Shown here piece by piece: positions 6,560-12,781 of a stretch of 14,304 nucleotides of DNA. This DNA comes from Acidimicrobiia bacterium (lineage in GTDB: Bacteria; Actinomycetota; Acidimicrobiia; IMCC26256; JAENVU01). The DNA lies in the NCBI GenBank assembly GCA_016650415.1, contig JAENVU010000398.1, positions 1 to 14,304 of the forward strand, given 5' to 3'. The translations under genes and the position numbers were made by a program. How positions within the stretch are numbered: position 1 is the stretch's first letter; every line of letters starts with the position of its first letter. The notes under the pieces were generated by a model. That model did not search any database, had not been told where the DNA came from, and worked only from the letters and a program-made list of their open reading frames with translations.

Positions 6560-9500
6560 CCGTTCCGGTTCGCCCGGGGCTTGCCCTTCCAGGTCGCCCG
6601 ACGGTTCGGGGTTCGTGATCGCGGCGACGGCGAACAGGGCGAGCGCCAACCACCCAAGTTCCGGACGGTGACCGATACGGCTCAGGAGCACGAGTCCGCC
6701 GGCGCCGATTCCGATGAGCGCGATCGACCGCGGGAACCGTCGGGCGACGGCGACACCGATCGCGGCAACCACGCCGATCGCGACTCGTGAGACGAACGCG
6801 GTCACCAGGAAGGTGGCCACCATCCAGGTGAGCGTCAGCGGAATGGATTCGAGCCGGACCGTGGCGAACCGTTGGAAGATCGGAGTCTGGCTCGGTGGTT
6901 CCGCGGCGTCGATCGATCGCGTCCGTCCGCGACGCCACGGCACGAGGGCGAGACACAGCAGGACTCCGGCGAGTGACAGGCCGATACCCCACCAGACGGT
7001 CCGCTGCGGTGCCCAGGTCAAGGTGATCGTCACGGGGCCGGCCCTTCGGGGCTGCACCCGCCACGCGTTGGCGTATCCGTTGACGAGGGAGGATGCACCG
7101 ACGGAGCGGCCGTCGACCGTCGCGTGCCATCCATCGTTCCGACTCTCGCCGAAGACGAACCAGAACGGCGTACCGTCAGAGTCGACGGTTGCGGTGACGT
7201 GATCGGGGCCGGCTCGGTGGACGCGCACTGGTTCGGACGCCGGCGGGTTCGGCACGAGGAGCCGACCCGGGGCCGCATTGTTCGCACTCGTGGAATCGAG
7301 GACGATTCGATCGACATCGAGACCGGTGTCCCAACCGCGTGTCGTCGACACGCGGTGGCTCCCGGCGTCGAGTGAGATCCCGGGACGGCACGGCGCCAGC
7401 GCCATACCGTCGCGCTGATCGGAAACGTTCGTCTCGATCTGGACGGGAACCGCACGTCCGTCGATCCGGAGGGTGTTCGATCGGCACGTCCCGTCGATCA
7501 CGGCCTGGGTCGGAGCGACTGCGCTCGGCGCGACCTGGATGTCGGCCAGCGACACCGGTGGGATCCGAGCCGGTGAAGGGGGCTCGCCGGGCGGGGGAGC
7601 GGTGTCGGTGACGGTCAGCCGAACGGTGCGCGCCCGGGTCGGTGTCGTGGCCACGGTCACCGATGTCGCGACGGGCCGCTCCGCATCACGGCCGGTTGTG
7701 GAGGCGGTGACCGGCGTCGATCCGATGTCGACACCGTCGGCACTCACGGTGAGGGCGGTCGGGGTGGAGTGCCACCGATCGGTCACCACGGACGCGGTGA
7801 TGTGGTCGACCGCGATCGGCTGGGGCAGGGTGACCTCGATCCACTGACCGGCTTGCGGGCCGTAGGCCGAGGTCCAGGCGGTGTCGGTGGTCGCGGTGAA
7901 GCCCCGAGACGCGCGCCCGTCGGCGCTGCCGCTCAGATGGCTCGACGCTTCGTAGGTGACGCCCGGTGGTGCGGTCGCCAGCAGATCGTCGAGCGCGGCG
8001 TCACCGGCGTCCGGGTTGATCCGCACGGTTCCCCGCAGTGCATAGTCCCGAGCGTTCGGGGTGACGAAGCGGCGATCGAGGTTGAGTTCCTCGTCCTGGC
8101 GGCCCTCGGTGCCGGTGTCCTGACGCAGGCGGGTCATGAGAATGCTGAGCGAGTGCTGCGACGCGGCTGCGCCCACGCGTTGCTCGAGATCGGTCGGGAG
8201 CCGCACGGTTTCGTGGACCTGGACGTCGCCGAGTCGGATCTCGGCGAAACCGACGGCGTTCGCGAAGACCGGATCGAATGGCGGTACGCGCGTCTCGAGG
8301 ATCGTGGCGCGCAGCGATCGCACGCTCGCCGCCGGGAAGGGAATCCGTTGACCGCCGGGAGCGAACGATTGCGGGCCCAGCGTGGCCGTGACCGACGTGG
8401 TGTGGTTCACCGTGACCTCGACCTTGGTGACCCACCGGTCGCGAGGGAGCCCCTGCGGCTGGACGACGGTGACCCCGCTTGCGGTGACCGGATGCGCAGG
8501 TCGGATCCGGATCCACTCACCGGAGGGATCGATCCCCCCGACCCGCCAGGCAGTACGGACGTCGCCGTCGAACGCCCGGGCCGCGCGATCTTCGGGGCGA
8601 TCCGCGCCGCCGTCGGCGCTGGCGTCGACCCGGCCGCCGCCTTGTTCGACGACGGTATGAGCGCGATCCGATGAATCGGAAAAGGGATCGAGGTGCTCGT
8701 CGTAGCCGTTGACGTCGTGAGTGGTCTGGCCCGCTCGTTCGGTGGCCCCTTTGGTATCCCGGATCGACGAGAAGAAGCTCGTCACCCGACGCCGGTTGGT
8801 GTCGGTGAGGACGAGGTGGGCCCCGGTGTCGAGCGCATGCCGAAGCGAGCGCGTGGATTCGGCCGCCAGTTCGAGGATGCGTTCCTGCCCGGTGATGAGC
8901 CCGGCGGCCGCGAGATCGACGATGCCGTCACCGTCTCCGGCCATGACGATCGGGTCGGCGTCGGATGCAGTCCGGACGATCGGCAGCGGATCCTCCACCG
9001 GGAAGATGGAGACCGCTGGGGGATCGTCGGCGGTGGCGTTCGCACGGAGATCGGTGGCGTCACGGGCCGCGGCGATGGGGGGCACGACCGGTCCGAAGGA
9101 GAAGGGCTCGCCCAGTCCGGGTGCGCGGGGTTGTGTGAGTGCGCTCCACACCTCGCGTGAGTGCGGCCCGCCGGATCGCTCGTACGCGAGGTCGCTGCGG
9201 AGCGCGATCGTTCCGACCCCGAAGATCCGGGCGATCGGTGCGAGGGAGTTGGGTTCGAAGCTTCCGTTCTGGAGCCGTCGGTCGAAGGCGTCGAGGAGGT
9301 TCACCGACTCGGGCGATCCGTACGGAAGGACCTCCCGGGCCAGATACGGTCGATCGGTCAGACCCGGAGTGATCGGCTCGACGGTGTTTCCCCATTGGTA
9401 GGTCGCGAAGCTCGACCCGGGGATTTCGAGAATCCGGGTCCGGTGCGACTCCCGGTCCAGCGCGCTGATCGCACGCGTCCAATAGCCGGGTATCGATTCG

Positions 9501-10792
9501 GGGCGTTCGGTGCCCGGGGTGAAATAGCCATGTCGCCAGACCGGGAGGAATGCGGCCACGACGAGCCCGACCACCGTTGCCAGGGCCACGAGCCGAACGC
9601 GCGGGACCCGGATCGACGTAATGGCGGCACCGATGAGGCCGGCGACGCCGAGCACGACCACGGGCACGACCCGGGGGGTGTTGCGCAGCGCGAGCCCAAG
9701 CGACGACTGGTCGGTGAAGGCGCGCCACAGGCGGCCGTAGGCCGTCGTGTCGTCGAACGGCCACGCGCCCACGCCCACGACGGTGCCGACCACGATGCAC
9801 GCGGCGAAGAACGCGCGATGACGCCATCGAACGAGGGCACCGGACGCGAGCGCCAGCGCCGGGATCGCGAAGCTCGCCACGACCACGATCCGCTCGGAGA
9901 CGTAGGCCGACGTTTGCACCAGCGAGAATCCACCGCGGTCATAGCCGTAGAAGAACCAGTTCCCCAGCCCCCGCAGGAGGTCGCCCGGCGCCGAGGCGGT
10001 GGAGATGGTTCGGACGTTCTCGGTGAGTTGGAGCACGGGGAGGCCGAAGCTGGCTTGGGCCCAGAGCCCGGCCAGCCACCACAGCGAGACCAGTCCACTC
10101 AGGAGACCCACCCGCAGTGCGACACCGACCGCGGCCCGGGCGCGATCCCGGCCGCCGCCGAGTTCCATCGCGAGCCAGAGTGCCGGCCCGACCGCCATGA
10201 GGAGCAGGGCGGAGGCGTTCACGCCGCCGATCGTCAGCACGATCAGTGCGATCGCCGCGGGGTCCCGCCAGCCGCCGCGACGGGCCGCTCGGATCGTCAG
10301 CCCGATGACCCATGGGAGCGCAGCCCAGGGGAGGAGCAGGACCGACATGCGGGCGGTGAACGATAGTTGATACGGGGACAGGACGTACACCAACGCGGCG
10401 ACGGCGGCCCCCGTACGCGAGAGTCCCAATCGCAGGAAGAGCCACCGCGCGCCGAGCACGGCAAGGAGAGAGATCGATCCGAGCCACACCCGCTGGGCGA
10501 CCCAATCGGCGAGGCCGAGTTGTTGGCTCAGCCAGAAGAACGGGCCCATCGGGAACAGGTATCCGATGTGTTGGTGGGGCACGGTGCCCGCCGCCACGTG
10601 GGGATCCCAGAGCCACGGGACGCGGGTGAGGAATCGACCGGGATCGAGGTAGAGGTATTGCTTGGTGTCGCTGCTCAGCCGGCCGGGGGAGGAGAGGAAG
10701 AACGGTAGATACGCGAGAACGATCGCGCCGAGGACTTCGGGTGCGGGTCGGCGAGCGGGGCCCCGAGGCGCTCGGGTCGCGGTCTGCGCCAT
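6512..10792 (-). CDS. AftD-like alpha-(1->3)-arabinofuranosyltransferase family protein, paralogue 2 (GT-C plus carbohydrate-binding modules)
   Basis: The product is 1426 aa and matches paralogue 1 end to end in architecture. Helix 1 (about 21-34) is followed by D42-T-K-Q-Y-L-Y-L-D-P-G-R with the presumed catalytic D42. GYLFPMGP (77-84), WVAQR (97-101), MSVLLLPWA (149-157) and WFFYG (279-283) follow, and about eleven helices extend to residue 416. The outer region has REVLPYGSPESVNLLDAFD (486-504), DGDGIVD (620-626) and TDTNR (663-667). Two discoidin-like modules lie at about 712-855 and 945-1088. The motif TPFWFVFGESRNDGWHATVD occupies 1208-1227, and about five C-terminal helices (1267-1393) follow. 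A hydrophilic Pro/Glu/Gly tail (1395-1426) has no equivalent in paralogue 1. Over residues 39-98, I count 36 of 60 identical to paralogue 1, so the duplication looks old. ATG 10792 is supported because no in-frame start lies upstream. There is no Shine-Dalgarno sequence. Donor and acceptor sugars are unknown; different specificity from paralogue 1 is likely but inferred. Confidence 0.87.
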   Translation of the reverse strand: MAQTATRAPRGPARRPAPEVLGAIVLAYLPFFLSSPGRLSSDTKQYLYLDPGRFLTRVPWLWDPHVAAGTVPHQHIGYLFPMGPFFWLSQQLGLADWVAQRVWLGSISLLAVLGARWLFLRLGLSRTGAAVAALVYVLSPYQLSFTARMSVLLLPWAALPWVIGLTIRAARRGGWRDPAAIALIVLTIGGVNASALLLMAVGPALWLAMELGGGRDRARAAVGVALRVGLLSGLVSLWWLAGLWAQASFGLPVLQLTENVRTISTASAPGDLLRGLGNWFFYGYDRGGFSLVQTSAYVSERIVVVASFAIPALALASGALVRWRHRAFFAACIVVGTVVGVGAWPFDDTTAYGRLWRAFTDQSSLGLALRNTPRVVPVVVLGVAGLIGAAITSIRVPRVRLVALATVVGLVVAAFLPVWRHGYFTPGTERPESIPGYWTRAISALDRESHRTRILEIPGSSFATYQWGNTVEPITPGLTDRPYLAREVLPYGSPESVNLLDAFDRRLQNGSFEPNSLAPIARIFGVGTIALRSDLAYERSGGPHSREVWSALTQPRAPGLGEPFSFGPVVPPIAAARDATDLRANATADDPPAVSIFPVEDPLPIVRTASDADPIVMAGDGDGIVDLAAAGLITGQERILELAAESTRSLRHALDTGAHLVLTDTNRRRVTSFFSSIRDTKGATERAGQTTHDVNGYDEHLDPFSDSSDRAHTVVEQGGGRVDASADGGADRPEDRAARAFDGDVRTAWRVGGIDPSGEWIRIRPAHPVTASGVTVVQPQGLPRDRWVTKVEVTVNHTTSVTATLGPQSFAPGGQRIPFPAASVRSLRATILETRVPPFDPVFANAVGFAEIRLGDVQVHETVRLPTDLEQRVGAAASQHSLSILMTRLRQDTGTEGRQDEELNLDRRFVTPNARDYALRGTVRINPDAGDAALDDLLATAPPGVTYEASSHLSGSADGRASRGFTATTDTAWTSAYGPQAGQWIEVTLPQPIAVDHITASVVTDRWHSTPTALTVSADGVDIGSTPVTASTTGRDAERPVATSVTVATTPTRARTVRLTVTDTAPPPGEPPSPARIPPVSLADIQVAPSAVAPTQAVIDGTCRSNTLRIDGRAVPVQIETNVSDQRDGMALAPCRPGISLDAGSHRVSTTRGWDTGLDVDRIVLDSTSANNAAPGRLLVPNPPASEPVRVHRAGPDHVTATVDSDGTPFWFVFGESRNDGWHATVDGRSVGASSLVNGYANAWRVQPRRAGPVTITLTWAPQRTVWWGIGLSLAGVLLCLALVPWRRGRTRSIDAAEPPSQTPIFQRFATVRLESIPLTLTWMVATFLVTAFVSRVAIGVVAAIGVAVARRFPRSIALIGIGAGGLVLLSRIGHRPELGWLALALFAVAAITNPEPSGDLEGQAPGEPERSSPVGADTPGPPVEH
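10540..10569 (-). repeat. Right arm of the 30-bp perfect inverted repeat
   Basis: This is the reverse complement of 2391-2420, located in the minus-strand AftD-like gene at the same protein position (I-G-Y-L-F-P-M-G-P). The arms lie in opposite orientation about 8.1 kb apart, so recombination between them would invert the segment and exchange the first parts of the two genes. Confidence 0.9.
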
Positions 10793-10802
10793 GCGAAGGG
10801 CG

Positions 10803-10808
10803 ATGGTA
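10803..10808 (-). promoter_or_regulatory. Possible -10 element (TACCAT) for the second AftD-like gene
   Basis: Read on the minus strand, TACCAT is followed by 10 nt and then ATG at 10792. A start site about 7 nt downstream of the hexamer would leave a leader of only a few bases, which agrees with the missing Shine-Dalgarno sequence. No -35 is recognised. Confidence 0.3.
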
Positions 10809-10863
10809 GTGGGTGATCTGCCTCGGGCGGTCGGCGGTTCCGGACCGGGAGCGACGGGCCCGG

Positions 10864-10869
10864 TACATT
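10864..10869 (+). promoter_or_regulatory. Probable leaderless promoter -10 element (TACATT)
   Basis: TACATT is followed by exactly 7 nt and then GTG at 10877. This spacing is what leaderless actinobacterial genes show, where a TANNNT -10 places the first transcribed base at the start codon. There is no Shine-Dalgarno sequence upstream of the GTG. The element sits in a CCCGGTAC context also found before the gene at 600. Confidence 0.45.
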
Positions 10870-10876
10870 CCCTGCG

Positions 10877-12781
10877 GTGCTGAACACGCGTGCGCCAGCC
10901 CGCACTTTCTGGCCGATAGCCGTGTTGGGGCTCATGGCCATCGCAGTCTCATTGCTTTCGCGCCATCTCGTGTACCCGGCCTTCTCCTGGAACCGCGACG
11001 AAGCGGTGTATCTCTGGCAGGTCGCCGGTCTGCGGGCCGGCCAGTTCACGAGCACGACCGGTGGATTCCCGGCGGCGTTCCATCCCTGGCTGGCCGGAGT
11101 CCGGGACCATTCGTTCTTCTCGCAGTACACGCTCGGCTGGCCGCTCGTCCTGCTGGCCGGCGATGTCGTGTTCGGTTCACCCGATGCTGCGCTGGCGTTC
11201 GGCACCGCACTCACGGTGGTCGGCACCTACCTCCTGGCCCGGGAAGCGACCAGCGACGAGATCCTGGCCCGGATCGCCGGCGCGGCGATGCTCGTGTCGC
11301 CGATCGTCGTCATCCAGAGCGGTATTCACCTCGGGTACCTGTTCACCCTGGGTTTGGGTCTCCTCTTCGCGACGGCGCTGATGTCGGGACTGCGGACCGG
11401 TCGGCACGGCCGGATGATCGGGGCGGGCGTTCTCCTCGGCTGGATCTTCATGACCCGTCCGTACGACGCGGTCCTCTGGGGGCTCGCAGTGCTCGCACCC
11501 TTGGCGTGGTCCCGGCGCCGGGAGTTCCGAACGGTGCTGCGAGCCGCGGGTGCAGTCGGGATCGGATTTCTGCCGCTGCTCGTGGCGACGCTGTTGTACA
11601 ACCGCCACGTCACCGGTGCATTCGGCCAGTTCCCGATTACCGCAGCCGACCCCCTCGACACGTTCGGCTTCGGCAAGCGCCGCATCATGCCCACGTTCCA
11701 CACCGCGAACTACACGCCCGGTCAGGCGCTGCGGAGTTCGGTGAAGCAAGGGGTGCTCCTGCCGATCTTCATGACGGGCAGCTACGTCCTCGCGGCGATC
11801 GCAGTGTGGGGGCTCGGGCGGCGGCGCCGGGAACTGGGCGCGCAGGTGCTGATGGCGATCGGTCTGGTGTTCCCGATCGGGTACGTCTGGTTCTGGGGCA
11901 TGTACGTCTCGTCAGTGACGATGCCGCTGAGTGGGCCGATCTACTACATCCCCCTGTTTGCCGTGCTGACGATCGCCGGACTCCGCGAGCTCCTCGAGCT
12001 CCTGCAGACCCGGCGGCGGCTGGCAATCGGACTGATCGTCGCGATGGCGGTCGCGACGGTGCCTGTCGGCGTGAATCGGATACTGGTGAACCGCAAGATC
12101 AGTGTGGCCCAGCTCCCGTGGAAGCGAAGCTCGGACCACGCCCCCCAGCATTCACTGGTGTTCCTCTGGCGTTCCGGCGACTACCTGATGTTCCTGAATC
12201 CGTACGCCGCGAACCCACCGGACCTCGACGGTTCGGTCCTCTACGCGACCGATCGAGGCGCGGCCAATCTCGATCTCATGGCCGCGCACCCCGACCGACG
12301 GGCGTTCCTCCAGCAGACCTCGCTGCCGCCGGACGGCCAGGTCCCCAACGACCATCCCGAGACACCGACGATCAGGATGGTGCCGATCCGGGTCGTACGC
12401 GGTGAGGCCGTCGAGATCGGGATCACCACCCGACCGGGAGATGCGGAGCGGGCCGCGCTGACCGGATTCGTCCGGATGGCCGACGGGACCGTGTCCGCGT
12501 TCGGCGAGTCGGTACTCCTCGACGCCGCCACGCTGCCCCAGGGTCGGGGAACGGTCCACATCGGCCAGGGTCGCGGGGCCACTGCCGAGGCCGCCGCCGC
12601 CGATCCGGTCATGCGTCGGGACGTCCATTATCTCCTCACCGGAGACCGGATCGAGGTACTGACGCCCATCGACACCTTGAAACGGGTGGTCGAGAACGGC
12701 AAGCGTCGCTGGCTCGCTCAGCCCCCGGGAGTACCATCCTCAGTCGCTCTGAAACCTGTCGCAGTATCCCGGAGGAAGTGA
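10877..12781 (+). CDS. GT-C-type polytopic membrane glycosyltransferase with large C-terminal extracytoplasmic domain
   Basis: The product is 634 aa. Helix 1 (about 11-33) is followed by a first outer loop with W38-N-R-D41-E42-A-V-Y-L-W. This is the acidic pair expected in GT39-like GT-C enzymes, preceded by Asn-Arg as in many family members. About eleven further hydrophobic segments reach residue 398. The loop YNRHVTGAFGQFPITAADPL with DTFGFGKRR (241-269) is typical of this family. Residues about 405-634 form a soluble domain, predicted outside the membrane, that I do not recognise. The enzyme would use a polyprenyl-phosphate sugar on the outer face; donor and acceptor are unknown. GTG 10877 is chosen for its place 7 nt after a TACATT hexamer and because it keeps basic residues before helix 1. 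The next ATG (10935) would remove half of that helix. Its stop shares one base with the next start (TGATG), so it probably forms an operon with the flavoprotein gene. Confidence 0.82.
   Translation: MLNTRAPARTFWPIAVLGLMAIAVSLLSRHLVYPAFSWNRDEAVYLWQVAGLRAGQFTSTTGGFPAAFHPWLAGVRDHSFFSQYTLGWPLVLLAGDVVFGSPDAALAFGTALTVVGTYLLAREATSDEILARIAGAAMLVSPIVVIQSGIHLGYLFTLGLGLLFATALMSGLRTGRHGRMIGAGVLLGWIFMTRPYDAVLWGLAVLAPLAWSRRREFRTVLRAAGAVGIGFLPLLVATLLYNRHVTGAFGQFPITAADPLDTFGFGKRRIMPTFHTANYTPGQALRSSVKQGVLLPIFMTGSYVLAAIAVWGLGRRRRELGAQVLMAIGLVFPIGYVWFWGMYVSSVTMPLSGPIYYIPLFAVLTIAGLRELLELLQTRRRLAIGLIVAMAVATVPVGVNRILVNRKISVAQLPWKRSSDHAPQHSLVFLWRSGDYLMFLNPYAANPPDLDGSVLYATDRGAANLDLMAAHPDRRAFLQQTSLPPDGQVPNDHPETPTIRMVPIRVVRGEAVEIGITTRPGDAERAALTGFVRMADGTVSAFGESVLLDAATLPQGRGTVHIGQGRGATAEAAAADPVMRRDVHYLLTGDRIEVLTPIDTLKRVVENGKRRWLAQPPGVPSSVALKPVAVSRRK
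12732..12737 (+). promoter_or_regulatory. Possible internal -10 element (TACCAT) for the flavoprotein gene
   Basis: TACCAT occurs 43 nt before ATG 12781, inside the end of the upstream gene. It could give the flavoprotein gene its own transcript with a short leader containing the GGAGGA site. It is a single hexamer inside coding sequence and may be chance. Confidence 0.15.
12771..12776 (+). promoter_or_regulatory. Strong ribosome binding site (GGAGGA)
   Basis: GGAGGA lies 4 nt before ATG 12781 and overlaps the last codons of the upstream gene. It fixes the start at 12781 rather than at the second ATG (12796). It is the only near-consensus Shine-Dalgarno sequence in the window, which contrasts with the apparently leaderless starts at 600, 10792 and 10877. 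Confidence 0.75.

Larger units (their letters stand above)
10793..10876. promoter_or_regulatory. 84-bp divergent promoter region between the second AftD-like gene and the 634-aa GT-C gene
   Basis: The two genes point away from this short gap, so it must hold at least one promoter for each side unless transcripts start elsewhere. It holds no ORF. A GGGCCC palindrome lies at 10856-10861. TACNNT hexamers close to each start codon are the only promoter-like elements, and no TTGACA-like box is seen at standard spacing. Confidence 0.6.

Noticed and set aside
7769..8674. 301-codon plus-strand frame inside the second AftD-like gene
   Set aside because: It lies opposite the discoidin-like module region of the real minus-strand gene and shows no domain of its own.
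10813..12405. 530-codon plus-strand frame starting ahead of the 634-aa GT-C gene
   Set aside because: It overlaps most of the GT-C gene in another frame and is Arg/Pro-rich. The GT-C frame has the membrane helices and the acidic-pair motif.
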